From Microlunatus endophyticus (lineage in GTDB: Bacteria; Actinomycetota; Actinomycetes; Propionibacteriales; Propionibacteriaceae), in contig NZ_BMMZ01000003.1 in the NCBI RefSeq assembly GCF_014646195.1, positions 186,001 to 250,000 of the forward strand: a stretch of 64,000 bases of DNA, in the 5' to 3' direction. Each line of letters opens with the position of its first letter. Position 1 is the first letter of the stretch. Position numbers and translations under genes: made by a program. The notes beneath the pieces are model-generated. The model worked only from the letters and a program-made list of their open reading frames with translations. It ran no database searches and was not told the DNA's origin. Positions 25,861-36,031 of this stretch are shown here, piece by piece.

Positions 25861-26936
25861 CCGCGGTCGGCACGACATCCAACGCCCGGGGCGACTTGAT
25901 GTTCAGCGGACGGACGATGCCCCGCAGCGCACCACTGATCGTGATCGTCGGCGGTCTGGTACTGGCCGGTCTGCTGACCGCGGTCGGTCTCGGCCCGGTG
26001 GCGTCGATCATCCTCGGCGTGATCGCCGTCGACATCGCGCTGCCGGTCTGGACCGCTGTCGTGGTCAACCGACGCGCTGCCACCGACCGACTGGTCACAT
26101 GCCTGGTGTGGACCGCCCTGCTGTGCGCGATGGCACCGTTGGTCTGGCTGCTCGTAACCACGTTGGTCTCGGGCATCCCGGCGATCACGGTGCACTTCCT
26201 GACCCACGACATGCAGACCAAGCTCAACCCGGTGACCTTCAAGATGGAGTCTGGCGGCGGAGTCCTGCACGCGCTGATCGGGACCCTGCTGGTCACATTC
26301 GGCGCGATCGTGATCTCGGTGCCCCTCGGTCTGATGTGCGCGATCTACCTCGTGGAATACGGCCGGGGCAAGCAGCTGCCAAGGATGGTCACCCTGCTGG
26401 TGGACGTGATGACCGGCATACCGTCGATCGTCGCCGGTCTCTTCGCCCTGGCGCTGTTCGCCCAGTTCGGCGGGATCGGCACCCGGATGGGCGTGATGGG
26501 CTCGGTCGCGCTGTCGCTGCTGATGATCCCGACGGTCGTCCGGTCCACCGAGGAGATGATCCGCCTGGTGCCCGACGATCTCCGGGAGGCGGCCTACGCC
26601 CTGGGGGTCTCGCGCTGGCGGACCATCGTCAAGGTCGTGCTGCCGACCAGCATCGGCGGCATCGTCACCGGCGTCATGTTGGCGATCAGCCGGGTGATCG
26701 GCGAGACCGCACCGCTGCTGGTCGCGATCGGCAGCATCGACGTCATCCAGACCAATCTCTTCAGCGGCCGGATCCAGACCCTGCCGGTCTTCATCATGAC
26801 CGAGTACGAGACCAGCACCCCGCAGGGCTACGCATTCGCCTGGGGCGGCGCACTCCTGCTGATCGCCATCGTGATGGTGCTCAACATCATCGCCCGCATC
26901 ATCGGCAGCATCTTCGCGCCGAAGATCAGTGGCTAG
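25857..26936 (+). CDS. pstA: Phosphate ABC transporter permease PstA
   Basis: 359 residues, somewhat longer than typical PstA because of two additional N-terminal membrane helices (near 20-60). EAA loop REAAYALGVSRWRTIVKVVLP near residue 243. It forms the channel with PstC. Translationally coupled to pstC through the 4-bp overlap; pstB starts 60 bp downstream after a short spacer with AAGATCACCAAGATCA repeats. Confidence 0.94.
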   Translation: MTAVGTTSNARGDLMFSGRTMPRSAPLIVIVGGLVLAGLLTAVGLGPVASIILGVIAVDIALPVWTAVVVNRRAATDRLVTCLVWTALLCAMAPLVWLLVTTLVSGIPAITVHFLTHDMQTKLNPVTFKMESGGGVLHALIGTLLVTFGAIVISVPLGLMCAIYLVEYGRGKQLPRMVTLLVDVMTGIPSIVAGLFALALFAQFGGIGTRMGVMGSVALSLLMIPTVVRSTEEMIRLVPDDLREAAYALGVSRWRTIVKVVLPTSIGGIVTGVMLAISRVIGETAPLLVAIGSIDVIQTNLFSGRIQTLPVFIMTEYETSTPQGYAFAWGGALLLIAIVMVLNIIARIIGSIFAPKISG

Positions 26937-26996
26937 CGACGCACGACACAAGACCACCAAGATCACCAAGATCAGCCGGACAAGGAAACAGCAGGT

Positions 26997-27776
26997 ATGG
27001 CACAGGCAATCGAGGTCAGCGATCTCGACATCTACTACGGCGACTTCCTCGCCGTCCAGGGCGTGTCGATGGCGATCCGGCCGCGGTCGGTGACGGCTTT
27101 CATCGGTCCGTCCGGATGCGGGAAGTCGACCTTCCTGCGGACGCTCAACCGGATGCACGAGGTCATTCCCGGCGCCAAGGTCCGCGGCACCGTGACCATC
27201 GGCGGCCAGGACATCTACGCCTCGGCGGTCGACCCAGTCGCCGTCCGGCGCAAGATCGGGATGGTCTTCCAGCGACCCAACCCGTTCCCGACGATGTCGA
27301 TCTACGACAACGTGCTGGCTGGGGCCCGGCTCAATTCGCGGCGGCTCTCCCGCTCCGAGGCCGACACCATCGTCGAACGCTCGCTCAGCGGGGCGAATCT
27401 GTGGAACGAGGTCAAGGACCGGCTCGGCAAACCCGGGATGGGCCTGTCCGGCGGGCAGCAGCAACGGCTGTGCATCGCCCGTGCGATCGCGGTGTCACCG
27501 GAGGTGTTGCTGATGGACGAGCCGTGTTCGGCACTCGACCCGATCTCGACCTCGGCGATCGAGGACCTGATCCACGAGCTGAAGAAGGACTACACGATCG
27601 TCATCGTGACCCACAACATGCAGCAGGCCGCGCGGGTGTCCGACGAGACCGGCTTCTTCAACCTGAAGGCGGCCGGCGAACCCGGCCATCTGGTCGAATT
27701 CGACGCCACCGAGCAGATGTTCACCAAACCGAGCCTGCCGGAGACCGAGGCCTACATCTCCGGCCGCTTCGGCTGA
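26997..27776 (+). CDS. pstB: Phosphate ABC transporter ATPase PstB
   Basis: 259 residues. Walker [20 protein letters not shown] near residue 37, Q-loop [10 protein letters not shown], signature [16 protein letters not shown], Walker [14 protein letters not shown] and the switch His in [11 protein letters not shown]. It energises PstCA and is thought to signal through PhoU. Ends 3 bp before the convergent gpmA gene, with no hairpin between. Confidence 0.96.
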   Translation: MAQAIEVSDLDIYYGDFLAVQGVSMAIRPRSVTAFIGPSGCGKSTFLRTLNRMHEVIPGAKVRGTVTIGGQDIYASAVDPVAVRRKIGMVFQRPNPFPTMSIYDNVLAGARLNSRRLSRSEADTIVERSLSGANLWNEVKDRLGKPGMGLSGGQQQRLCIARAIAVSPEVLLMDEPCSALDPISTSAIEDLIHELKKDYTIVIVTHNMQQAARVSDETGFFNLKAAGEPGHLVEFDATEQMFTKPSLPETEAYISGRFG

Positions 27777-27779
27777 CCG

Positions 27780-28529
27780 CTACTTCCGGCCCTGGTTCTT
27801 GACCGCCTCGATCGAGGCCGCCGCGGCCTCGGGATCCAGGTAGCGGCCGCCCGCGGTGACCGGCGTGAGGTCCTCGTCCAGCTCGTAGAGCAGCGGGATG
27901 CCGGTCGGGATGTTGAGGCCGACCACATCGCTGTCACTGATCTTGTCCAGGTGCTTGACCAGTGCTCGCAGCGAATTGCCGTGCGCGGCAACCAGGACAA
28001 CCTTGTCGGCCAGCAGGTCGGGCACGATCTGGTCGTACCAGTACGGCAGCGCCCGGACCAGGACGTCCTTCAGGCATTCGGTCGCCGGCCGCGCCCCGGG
28101 TGGCAGCGACGCGTAGCGCGGATCGGAGAAGTTGGCGAATTCGTCGTCCGGGGAGATCGCCGGAGGCGGGGTGTCGTACGACCGCCGCCAGATCATGAAT
28201 TGCTCCTCACCGAATTCGGCCAGCGTCGCAGCCTTGTCCTTGCCCTGCAGGGCGCCGTAGTGACGTTCGTTGAGCCGCCAGGACCGGCGGACCGGCAGCC
28301 AGGGCCGCTCCAGGACGTCCAGGGCGATCTGGGCGGTATGGATGGCCCTGGTCAACAGCGAGGTGTGCAGGACATCAGGAAGCAACCCCTCGGCCGCCAG
28401 CAACTCACCGCCGCGGCGCGCCTCCTCACGCCCCTTGTCGTTGAGGTCGACATCCACCCAGCCGGTGAAGAGATTCTTCGCGTTCCATGCACTTTCACCG
28501 TGCCGCAGCAAGATCAACTTGAACGTCAT
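27780..28529 (-). CDS. gpmA: 2,3-bisphosphoglycerate-dependent phosphoglycerate mutase
   Basis: 249 residues, interconverts 3- and 2-phosphoglycerate in glycolysis and gluconeogenesis. The phospho-His is in [18 protein letters not shown], and [10 protein letters not shown] and [14 protein letters not shown] carry the other active-site residues. Its closeness to senX3-regX3 is shared with mycobacteria, where gpm1 precedes senX3. Confidence 0.96.
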   Translation of the reverse strand: MTFKLILLRHGESAWNAKNLFTGWVDVDLNDKGREEARRGGELLAAEGLLPDVLHTSLLTRAIHTAQIALDVLERPWLPVRRSWRLNERHYGALQGKDKAATLAEFGEEQFMIWRRSYDTPPPAISPDDEFANFSDPRYASLPPGARPATECLKDVLVRALPYWYDQIVPDLLADKVVLVAAHGNSLRALVKHLDKISDSDVVGLNIPTGIPLLYELDEDLTPVTAGGRYLDPEAAAASIEAVKNQGRK

Positions 28530-28619
28530 GGCGATAGCCTACCGACGCCGCGGGCCGGGTCCGGAGCCGGGCGGCCAGGCGCCTTTCAGCTTCGTGGGCG
28601 ATCGTGCAGAATGCGCTCC

Positions 28620-29396
28620 ATGACATCCCAGAGCCCGAGCCAGACCCCGACCGGGACCTCCAACGGCACTGCCGTGGTCACCGGAGCAAGCAGCGGCATC
28701 GGTGCGGCGACCGCCCGCCGACTGGCCGCAGAAGGATTCTCGGTGGTCTGCGCGGCCCGCCGAACCGACCGGATCGAGGAATTGGCCGCCGGGATCGGCG
28801 GTCGGGCGGTCTCTTGTGACGTGACCGATCCTCAGGCAGTCGAGCGGCTGGTCGCCGAGGCCGGCGAGGACGTCACGCTGGTGATCAACAACGCCGGCGG
28901 CGCACTCGGCATGGAGCCCGTCGTCGAGGCCGATCTCGACGCGTGGCAGACGATGTACGCGGCCAACGTGCTGGGCGCGGCCGCCGTGACCAAGGCATTC
29001 CTACCGACCTTGATCACGAACCAGGGCCAGGTGATCTTCGTGACCTCGACCGCCGCCGACGGTGGCTACGAGGGTGGGGCAGGCTACTGCGCGGCCAAGG
29101 CGGCCGAACGATCGATCGTCCAGTCGCTGCGTCTGGAGATCGTCGACCAACCGGTCCGGGTCAGCGAGGTCGCCCCCGGCATGGTGCACACCGAGGAATT
29201 CTCCCTGACCCGGTTCCATGGTGATCAGGAGCGGGCTGACACGGTCTATGCCGGTGTCGCGGCGCCGCTGGTGGCCGACGACATCGCCGACGTGATCGGC
29301 TGGATCGCGACCCGGCCGGAGCACGTCAACATCGACCGGATCACCGTACGACCGCGGGCCCAGGCCGCCCAGCACAAGGTGCATCGAGAAGCCTGA
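28620..29396 (+). CDS. SDR family oxidoreductase (YdfG-like)
   Basis: 258-residue NAD(P)-dependent dehydrogenase. Cofactor motif VVTGASSGIGAATARRL near residue 18, NNAG near 87, catalytic Ser in FVTSTAADGG and Tyr/Lys in YCAAKAAE. The C-terminal part resembles YdfG-type 3-hydroxy acid (serine, malonic semialdehyde) dehydrogenases. An in-frame ATG at 28611 is possible; neither start has a strong ribosome-binding site. It stands alone, divergent from gpmA. Substrate unknown. Confidence 0.85.
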   Translation: MTSQSPSQTPTGTSNGTAVVTGASSGIGAATARRLAAEGFSVVCAARRTDRIEELAAGIGGRAVSCDVTDPQAVERLVAEAGEDVTLVINNAGGALGMEPVVEADLDAWQTMYAANVLGAAAVTKAFLPTLITNQGQVIFVTSTAADGGYEGGAGYCAAKAAERSIVQSLRLEIVDQPVRVSEVAPGMVHTEEFSLTRFHGDQERADTVYAGVAAPLVADDIADVIGWIATRPEHVNIDRITVRPRAQAAQHKVHREA

Positions 29397-29426
29397 GCCC
29401 GCAGGTTCAGTCGGTCTTGACGAAGA

Positions 29427-30908
29427 TCACTCCCACTCGACCGTGAGGGCCGAGCTGGACATGTCGATCTTGGGAGTGCCGAAGGATTCGCCGCCACCGA
29501 AGTAGTCGAGATTCTTGTAGGTCTTGCCGCCCTTGACCCCGGTCACGGTGATGTTGACGTCACCGTAGAAGTCCTCGTCCTCGGCCACCGTCGTCGAGCT
29601 GTAGTCCAGCGTTCCCTTCAGGCTCTTGACCTTCGCCTTGGTGTCGGCGTCCAGCGTGCGGTGCACGCTGCCGTCCTTGATCTTGTAGCCGTCGACGGTG
29701 GCCGGCACGTCCAGACCACAACCGGCCGTCAGCTTGGTCGACCTGACGCACGCATCGATCGCCTCGGTCACCTTCTTCTTGAAGATCGCCTGTCCGGCCG
29801 AATTCAGCACCGGCTTGGGCTCGATGTCGGGGTAGTCGTTGGGCTGCTGGACCAGGAACTTCCCGCTCGAGCCGAGAGAGATGTACTTCTCGGTGGTCTC
29901 CAGATCGTACGAGCCGGGCAGCAGGTAGATCTTGTCGGCCGCGACCTTGGTGCCGTTGATGGTCAGCGGCAGGCCCTTGGTGCCCACACTCAGATCGACC
30001 GTGGCGTAGGCATCGCTGAGCAGGTAGTGGCCGCTGGAGTCGTCAACCTCGAACTTGGCGTTGACCGGCCGGTCGCCCAGGTTGTAGGAGGCACTGACCT
30101 CGTAGGCGTACTTGTCGGTGACCTGCGGGACCTTGATCGCGGTGATCGGCGCCTCCTTGGTGGAGACCTTGAGGATGTCATCGGTCATCAGCGAGGTGTC
30201 CGACGGCTGCTCGGACAGGTAGCTCAGAGCCTTCTTGGCGTCGCCGGTGGAGAGCGCGTCAAGGTAGCCCTTGACCGCGTCCGAGGCATTCTCCGCCTTG
30301 GCCGTCGGCGAGGAGTTGTCCGGTCCGCTGGCGGTCGTCCCGTTGTGGGAAGCGTGCACGACCGCGACGATGATCAGGACGACGACCACCACCAGGGCGA
30401 GTCCACCGCCACCGATGATGAAGGGGAGCTTGCTGCGCCCGCCGCCGTTGCCGGGACCGGTCGGGCCGAAACCGCCGGGGGTGTAACCGGGCTGCCCGTA
30501 CGCCGGCGGCTGGCCCGGCTGGCCGTAACCGGGTTGTCCGCCCGGCTGGCCGGGCGCGCCATACGGCGAGCCCTGACCGCTCGGCTGACCGGCCGGTTGG
30601 CCGGGTTGCCCGTATGCCGGCTGGGCGGGCTGCTGGCCCGGTGCACCGTAGGGTGACGGCTGGCTGGCCGGCTGCTGGCCGTAGCCCGGCTGACCGGCCG
30701 AGGGCTGGCTGCCGGGGGCACCGTAGTTGGGCTGCTGGCCCGGCTGCTGCGGTGCGCCGTACTGCGGAGCATCGCCACCAGCAGGATTCTGCCCGTAGCC
30801 GGGCTGTTGACCGTATCCGAATCCCGGCTGATTGGGTGCCTGCTCACCGAATCCCTGGGAATTGCGCGGATCCGACCCGTCGCCTCCAGGCGGGTAATTG
30901 CTGCTCAC
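29427..30908 (-). CDS. Membrane protein with Pro/Gly/Gln/Tyr-rich cytoplasmic repeats and unknown extracellular domain
   Basis: 493 residues from a GTG preceded by AGGAG. Residues 1-150 are low-complexity repeats of the type GYGQPGQPA and YGAPGQQP. A single membrane helix ([15 protein letters not shown]) lies near 170. The extracellular C-terminal 300 residues start with an alpha-helical part of the DUF4878/NTF2-like kind ([20 protein letters not shown]) and continue with beta-rich sequence having two Cys (ACVRST, AGCGLD). Family function unknown. The type resembles actinobacterial envelope proteins with disordered N-tails. The longer frame from 30983 lacks a plausible start. Confidence 0.75.
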   Translation of the reverse strand: MSSNYPPGGDGSDPRNSQGFGEQAPNQPGFGYGQQPGYGQNPAGGDAPQYGAPQQPGQQPNYGAPGSQPSAGQPGYGQQPASQPSPYGAPGQQPAQPAYGQPGQPAGQPSGQGSPYGAPGQPGGQPGYGQPGQPPAYGQPGYTPGGFGPTGPGNGGGRSKLPFIIGGGGLALVVVVVLIIVAVVHASHNGTTASGPDNSSPTAKAENASDAVKGYLDALSTGDAKKALSYLSEQPSDTSLMTDDILKVSTKEAPITAIKVPQVTDKYAYEVSASYNLGDRPVNAKFEVDDSSGHYLLSDAYATVDLSVGTKGLPLTINGTKVAADKIYLLPGSYDLETTEKYISLGSSGKFLVQQPNDYPDIEPKPVLNSAGQAIFKKKVTEAIDACVRSTKLTAGCGLDVPATVDGYKIKDGSVHRTLDADTKAKVKSLKGTLDYSSTTVAEDEDFYGDVNITVTGVKGGKTYKNLDYFGGGESFGTPKIDMSSSALTVEWE

Positions 30909-31183
30909 GAATGTGCTCCTGGGGTATGTTCGATGACCCCGACCGGGATCACCGCGATGAAAGCTAGCGGATAAAGGGTTCAATAGCTGAATGCGCGGAC
31001 TGTCCTGCGCCGTCGGCGTTCGATCACCATCGACACGGGCTGGGACGCGTACGCACCCGGTACGGTTCCGCTCCCTGCCCGGAATCCCGTCCGGAAATCC
31101 TGCCCGGATATCCCGCCCAGGGATCCTGCCCGGTCTCCGACCGCTCTGACCCGGCCGCAGCGTCGCTGAACTAGTCTCGGAAC

Positions 31184-31666
31184 ATGCCTCGTACTGTCGC
31201 CACCACCACCACGATCGACCGGGACGAGATGCTGGATTTCGTCCTTCCCCGCCACCACTTGCTGCTGGCGACCGAGCGCGCCGACGGGCGTCCGCAGATC
31301 TCGCCGGTCACCGGCGGCGTCGACCCGCAGGGCCGGATCGTGATCTCCAGCTACCCGGGCCGGGCCAAGACCCGCAATGCCGACGTCCGGCCGCAGGTCT
31401 CGGTGCTGGTGCTCTCCGACGACTTCGGCGGCCCCTGGATCCAGGTGGACGGCGACGCCGAGGTGCTGCACATGCCGGAGGCGGTCGAGGGACTGGTCGA
31501 GTATTTCCGCTGTATCTCCGGGGAGCATCCGGACTGGGACGAGTACCGGACGGCGATGCGACTGCAGAACAAGTCCTTGATCAGGATCACCCCGACCCGC
31601 TGGGGTCCGATCGCCACCGGCGGTTTCCCGGCCGACGTGGCGGCCCGACTGGACGCCGCCGGCTGA
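31184..31666 (+). CDS. PPOX-class F420-dependent oxidoreductase
   Basis: 160 residues with the split-barrel flavin-binding fold. Recognisable pieces are [21 protein letters not shown], the basic loop [20 protein letters not shown] and the C-terminal RITPTRWGP, typical of the Rv1155/Rv2074-like group that uses F420 or biliverdin. The function may be reduction of a small molecule with F420H2; the exact substrate is unknown. Encoded alone, with a hairpin downstream shared with the MFS gene. Confidence 0.85.
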   Translation: MPRTVATTTTIDRDEMLDFVLPRHHLLLATERADGRPQISPVTGGVDPQGRIVISSYPGRAKTRNADVRPQVSVLVLSDDFGGPWIQVDGDAEVLHMPEAVEGLVEYFRCISGEHPDWDEYRTAMRLQNKSLIRITPTRWGPIATGGFPADVAARLDAAG

Positions 31667-31678
31667 CGCCACGATCCC

Positions 31679-31713
31679 TGAGCTTGTCGAGGGGCCGCGC
31701 TTCGACAAGCTCA
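31679..31713. terminator. Bidirectional hairpin built from the CTGAGCTTGTCGA repeat
   Basis: TGAGCTTGTCGA (31679-31690) and TCGACAAGCTCA (31702-31713) form a perfect 12-bp stem with an 11-base GC-rich loop, between convergent stops. The arm recurs near 652. Sequences of this type are common intergenic repeats in actinobacteria (general knowledge). Confidence 0.8.
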
Positions 31714-31726
31714 ACGCACGACTCGG

Positions 31727-33148
31727 TCAGGCCGGTTCGACCCGCTCCTCCAGCGCCGCGGTCTCCTGCTCCACGTAGCCGTACACCTCGGGCAGGATGA
31801 ACTTCGCCGACAGGAAACCGGTCAGCGAGAGCACCGAGACGGCCAACGTCGCCCCGACCGATCCCCAGTGGGCGGTCATGATCGGGAAGACGAAGGCGCC
31901 GAAGAACGAGGCGCCCTTGACGAAGACGTAGCCGAAGCCGGAGGCCGTCGCCTTGAAGCGCGGCGGCGCCACCAGGGACGTGATCGTCATTCCGTTCGAG
32001 GCGTCCCAGTAGTGGCCCCACATCAGCACGCAGGCGGCGATCACGATCAGTGGCTTGATGTCCATGCCGAGGGCGAACGCACCGACGATCAGACCGCCGA
32101 AGGACAGCCCGAATCCCCACATGGACAGGCCACGGTGGCCGACCCGGGGCAGCATCATCGGCGCCACGAAGCCGGCGATGGTCGCCAGCACGTAGACCAG
32201 CGCGGTGACCAGGTTGGTGCCGACGATGTTCTGGTCCGCGCCGCTGCCCGTGACCCCGACGCCCGCGGCGACCAGGATCACCGGCAGGTAGAAACCGAAG
32301 GCGGTGAATTCCGCGCCCTGCATGGCATTGGAGATCCAGCCGAAGATGGTGGCCCGCTTCTTGATCGGATCGGCCCACATCACCGACAGGAAGTCGCTGA
32401 CCTTGACCCGGTCGATCTGCACGTCCTCATTGGGCAACATGTCCAGCGAGTCGCCGAAGAGCGCCTGGGAGGACGCCTTGGCCTCACGGAACCGGCCGCG
32501 CTGTACCAGCGACGACGGAGTCTCCGGCAGATTCAGCCGGGACAGCAGCAGGATGATCGCCGGGATGGCGCCCAGTCCGAGGCCGATCCGCCACAGCAGT
32601 TCGTGATCGAGCCCGGCCACGTACATGATGGTCACGATCACGATCGCGCCCACCTCGCCGAGGCCGAACATGGCCTGCCAGCGGCTGCCCATCTCCTCGC
32701 GCTTGCCCTTGGGCATCGACTCCATGATGTAGGCGTAGCCGTTGGAGATGTCACTGCCGAGCGGGACGCCGATCAGGAACCGGATGATGATCAACTCCCA
32801 GATGTTCTGGGAGAAGCCCTGGGCGATCGCGAGCAGGATGAACAAGATCATCGTCGTGATGAAGACGCGCTTGCGGCCGAACTGGTCGGCGACGTAGCCG
32901 CCGATCAACGCGCCGACCAGCGCGCCGCCCTGGACGGCGGCGGTGGCCAGGCCGAGCTGGACGTCGGTCGGGCTGAACTCCGCCTTGATGAAGATCAACA
33001 GGAACGAGATCGCGTACAGATCCCAGGCCTCGATCAGGATCGTGGAGATCATCATCCAGCCACCGCGGCGGCTGGATGCCGTTCCCGGCATGTTCTGCAA
33101 CCGCATGGTCGCCTGGTCGGACAGATCTCTCAGCTGGGACTGGTCCAC
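31727..33148 (-). CDS. MFS transporter, sugar/metabolite:H+ symporter type
   Basis: 473 residues with 12 predicted membrane helices. The MFS motif GGYVADQFGRKRVF lies between helices 2 and 3, and SMPKGKREEMGSRWQAMFG matches the helix 4-5 loop of sugar-porter-like members. Likely a proton-coupled importer of a sugar, polyol or small organic acid. GTG start at 33148 with AGAGGA just upstream. It stands alone, divergent from nothing and followed upstream by the YbjN gene; substrate unknown. Confidence 0.85.
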   Translation of the reverse strand: MDQSQLRDLSDQATMRLQNMPGTASSRRGGWMMISTILIEAWDLYAISFLLIFIKAEFSPTDVQLGLATAAVQGGALVGALIGGYVADQFGRKRVFITTMILFILLAIAQGFSQNIWELIIIRFLIGVPLGSDISNGYAYIMESMPKGKREEMGSRWQAMFGLGEVGAIVIVTIMYVAGLDHELLWRIGLGLGAIPAIILLLSRLNLPETPSSLVQRGRFREAKASSQALFGDSLDMLPNEDVQIDRVKVSDFLSVMWADPIKKRATIFGWISNAMQGAEFTAFGFYLPVILVAAGVGVTGSGADQNIVGTNLVTALVYVLATIAGFVAPMMLPRVGHRGLSMWGFGLSFGGLIVGAFALGMDIKPLIVIAACVLMWGHYWDASNGMTITSLVAPPRFKATASGFGYVFVKGASFFGAFVFPIMTAHWGSVGATLAVSVLSLTGFLSAKFILPEVYGYVEQETAALEERVEPA

Positions 33149-33227
33149 GATTCCTCTTCGAACTCGTCATGTTTCACAAGCAGATTCCCCCGGCTAGGAG
33201 GTATCAAACGGCTCTTGGGTCTGCAGG

Positions 33228-33773
33228 TCAAGTCGATGGCGGACGTCTGATCGGGGCCGCAGGTGGGGCAAGGTGCGTGAATGCATCAAGATTCGCCGTC
33301 GATTCGCCCCGGGACAGCCGCCAGGCCCATTCTTTGCGAATACTTTCGGCGAAGCCCAACTCCAGGATCGTGTTGAAGGACGAATCCGCGGCATCGGCGA
33401 CCGCACCAAGCAGCCGATCGATCTCCTCGACCGTGACCGCGGCACGGGAGATCCGAGCGGTCAGGTAGATGTCGCCCAGCGAGTCGACGCTGAACCGGAT
33501 CCCGTAGAGCCGGAGATTGCGCTCCAGCAGCCACCGGTAGACCCGCAGGTGATTCTCGTCGGGATTGCGGGCCACGAACGCGCGCAGGTCGAGATCGTGG
33601 CGGCCCAGCTGCAGGGCGCAGTCGGTGCTGAGTTTGCGGGTGCCCGGCAGCGTCACCGAGAACAGGCCCGGACCGGTCCGCTGCCAGCTGAGCCCCAGAT
33701 CCTGCTGCCCCAACTCCTCCAGTGCGGACCTGATCGCCTGCTCCGCGGGATCCACGGTCGACTCGTCAGGCAC
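33228..33773 (-). CDS. YbjN domain-containing protein
   Basis: 181 residues, GTG start. The segment FSVTLPGTRKLSTDCALQLG and YRWLLERNLRLYGIRFSVDSLGDIYLTARI match the YbjN (type III secretion chaperone-like) fold. In M. tuberculosis Rv0487, of this family, sits beside gpm1, senX3 and regX3, so its presence 5 kb from gpmA looks like a remnant of the same neighbourhood. Molecular role unknown. Confidence 0.8.
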   Translation of the reverse strand: MPDESTVDPAEQAIRSALEELGQQDLGLSWQRTGPGLFSVTLPGTRKLSTDCALQLGRHDLDLRAFVARNPDENHLRVYRWLLERNLRLYGIRFSVDSLGDIYLTARISRAAVTVEEIDRLLGAVADAADSSFNTILELGFAESIRKEWAWRLSRGESTANLDAFTHLAPPAAPIRRPPST

Positions 33774-33890
33774 AGTCCACTCCCGTCCTGCGCCCGATCG
33801 AGCGCCCGATCCTTAACGCTACCGGTCCGCGGACTGGTCCCAGGCGCGTTGTTCCACCCATCACCGGCCGACGGCGTTTATGGTTTCCCA

Positions 33891-34763
33891 GTGTCGGGCA
33901 TCAGGACCAAGATCATCACCGGGTGCGCCATCGTGGTGGCGGTCGCCCTCGCCGGCTGTGGGCAGCAACCCAGCGGTGGCCTGCAGGCCAGCCCGGCGCC
34001 GTCGGGGAAGGACTGCACGGTCAAGCGGCTGCCGCTGAAGAATCCCGGCCGGTTCACCGTCGGCACCGACAGCCCGGCCTATCCCCCGTGGTTCAAGTCC
34101 GACAACCCCAACAACGGGCAGGGCTACGAGTCGGCGCTGATCTACGCCATCGCCAAGGATCTCGGATTCACCGACGACGAGGTCGACTGGGTCGACGTCG
34201 GCTTCAACGCGGCGATCGCTCCAGGCGAGAAGACCTTCGACGTCGACATCAACCAGGTCACGATCACTTCCGCCAGGCGGCAGAACGTCGACCTGTCCGA
34301 TCCCTACTACACCGGCTACCAGGCGGTGATCACGATCGAGGGCGACAAGCTGGCCGGCGACACCAGCATTGCCGAACTGCGCGGCGGGAAACTCGGCGCC
34401 CAAGCCGACAGCACCAGCCTGGATGCGATCAACAACGTGATCAAGCCCGACGTCCCGCCGACCGTGCTGGCCACCAACGACGCCGGCGTGAAGGCCTTGG
34501 AGCAGAAGAAGATCGACGGTCTGGTCGTCGACCTGCCTACCGCGGCCGAGATGGTGTCGGGCGAGGTGGACGGCGGGCTGATGGTCGGTCGGTTGCCGAC
34601 CGCCGACGGCAACCCCGAGCAGTTCGGGCTCGTACTCGATCACGGCAGCAAGCTGACGGGCTGCATCAACCAAACGCTGGCGACACTGCACGACAACGGC
34701 GCGATCGCCTCCCTGCAAGGCAAATGGCTGAATCCGCCGGACGTCCCGCTGCTCAAGAACTGA
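33891..34763 (+). CDS. Amino-acid-type ABC substrate-binding lipoprotein (SBP family 3), orphan
   Basis: 290 residues from a GTG. Signal peptide with lipobox LAGC near residue 20. The mature part has the family 3 pattern: GRFTVGTDSPAYPPWF, VDVGFNAAIAPGEKTFDVDINQVTIT, RRQNVDLSDPYYTGYQAVI, ALEQKKIDGLVVDLPTA. Such receptors bind amino acids or similar small ligands. No permease or ATPase is adjacent, so it either shares a transporter encoded elsewhere or signals. The ribosome-binding site is weak, so the start is the least certain part. Confidence 0.83.
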   Translation: MSGIRTKIITGCAIVVAVALAGCGQQPSGGLQASPAPSGKDCTVKRLPLKNPGRFTVGTDSPAYPPWFKSDNPNNGQGYESALIYAIAKDLGFTDDEVDWVDVGFNAAIAPGEKTFDVDINQVTITSARRQNVDLSDPYYTGYQAVITIEGDKLAGDTSIAELRGGKLGAQADSTSLDAINNVIKPDVPPTVLATNDAGVKALEQKKIDGLVVDLPTAAEMVSGEVDGGLMVGRLPTADGNPEQFGLVLDHGSKLTGCINQTLATLHDNGAIASLQGKWLNPPDVPLLKN

Positions 34764-34780
34764 TCATCACCGGTCCTTGA

Positions 34781-35905
34781 TCATTTGCGGATCGGAGCCA
34801 TCCGCTTGCGGAATTCCTTGAGGAAGGCATCGCGTACGGCGTTGGTGTCGACCTGCCCGTTGCCGGTGAGGAACGCCCCCGCCGACATCTGCTGGCAGAC
34901 CACCAGCCACGCCTGGCCGAGGGCGAAGGTGAAGGACGACGCGACCGCGGCACCGATCACGCCGCCGGCGACGGTGCCGGCTCCCGGCACCAGTTTGAGC
35001 AGTCCGGTGAAGGCCGCCCGGCCGCCCTGGGTCGCGGCGGTCGTGGTGGCGATCGCCATCAACGCCGCCCGCTCGACCTTGATCTTGTAGATGTGCGCGA
35101 TCCGGGCCATCAGACCCAGCTGAATCGGCACCAGCATGGCCGCATCGGAGAACGGGATCGGCACCGCGGCGGCGGTTGCGGCGCTGCCCGCCGCCAGGAC
35201 TATGTCCCGCTGCGCCGCCACCGCCTTGCGCTTGGAGTCGATCGTCTGGGCTGTGGTGAGGGCAAGCCGGACCCCCTCCGGAGCAACGCGAAAGGAGGCA
35301 TCGAGAACCTCCAGCAGACCGTGTGCGCGAGCACCGGTGAACGGATCGTCCTTGGCCAGCGTGACGAACGGCCGATCACCGACGATCGGCAGCCCGAGGG
35401 AGCGGATGTGCTCGGCGAGCGCGATCGCGTCGGGGTGGTACTGCCCGTTGATCATCGGCACCTGGGTCAGCACCAGCAGTACCGGCAGCCCGAGCTTGTC
35501 GAGTCGCCGGATGAAGTCGGCCTCGGCCTCCTCGAAGCGCCGGTCCATGCCGCGCACGCAGTACCAGGCCAGGTGGATCTGATCACCGAGCGGCTGCCGG
35601 CGCATCTGCTTCATCGCCTTGTCCAGCTCGGACAGGATCTCCCGGTCGTCCTTGCCGACCTCGAGTCCGGCACTGTCGACGATGCCGAGATGGCCAATCC
35701 GGTCGATGTAGATCTTGCTGCCCTTGGTCACCGGGGCGCCGATCCCGGTCTCGGCGACCTCCTCGCCGAAGATCGCGTTGATCAAGGTCGACTTGCCGAC
35801 ACCGGTCTTGCCGAAGATCGCCAGGTTGAAGCGCCCGATCGCCGCGTCCTGCTTGTCGAACTGCGTCCGGAACTCTGTCGAGAACCAGTCGGATGCTGAC
35901 GGCAT
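34781..35905 (-). CDS. Era/YcjF-like GTPase with C-terminal hydrophobic domain
   Basis: 374 residues. P-loop FGKTGVGKSTLINAIFG near residue 31, switch I Thr in APVTKG, a G3 variant VDSAGLE in place of DxxG followed by Glu, and LVLTQVP where the NKxD motif is expected, so G4 is degenerate. Residues 230-350 are hydrophobic and Ala-rich with two or three helix-forming stretches, similar to the DUF697 region of YcjF. This suggests a membrane-associated GTPase, perhaps stress- or envelope-linked (inference). Adjacent genes give no pathway. Confidence 0.72.
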   Translation of the reverse strand: MPSASDWFSTEFRTQFDKQDAAIGRFNLAIFGKTGVGKSTLINAIFGEEVAETGIGAPVTKGSKIYIDRIGHLGIVDSAGLEVGKDDREILSELDKAMKQMRRQPLGDQIHLAWYCVRGMDRRFEEAEADFIRRLDKLGLPVLLVLTQVPMINGQYHPDAIALAEHIRSLGLPIVGDRPFVTLAKDDPFTGARAHGLLEVLDASFRVAPEGVRLALTTAQTIDSKRKAVAAQRDIVLAAGSAATAAAVPIPFSDAAMLVPIQLGLMARIAHIYKIKVERAALMAIATTTAATQGGRAAFTGLLKLVPGAGTVAGGVIGAAVASSFTFALGQAWLVVCQQMSAGAFLTGNGQVDTNAVRDAFLKEFRKRMAPIRK

Positions 35906-36031
35906 GTTGTCCCTGTCCGATCGGGCCGGAAGATCCGGCCATCCGATTCAAGCGTACGGACCCCGGTCGCACGCAACCGCCGACGATGCCGCCCCCGGCC
36001 CTGGCCGGCCCCGGAACCGACCCTGACCGGA

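Noticed and set aside
31072..31136. Imperfect 25-26-bp repeats (TCCTGCCCGGA type) upstream of the PPOX gene
   Set aside because: Only two and a half degraded copies in GC-rich DNA; not convincing as a functional element.
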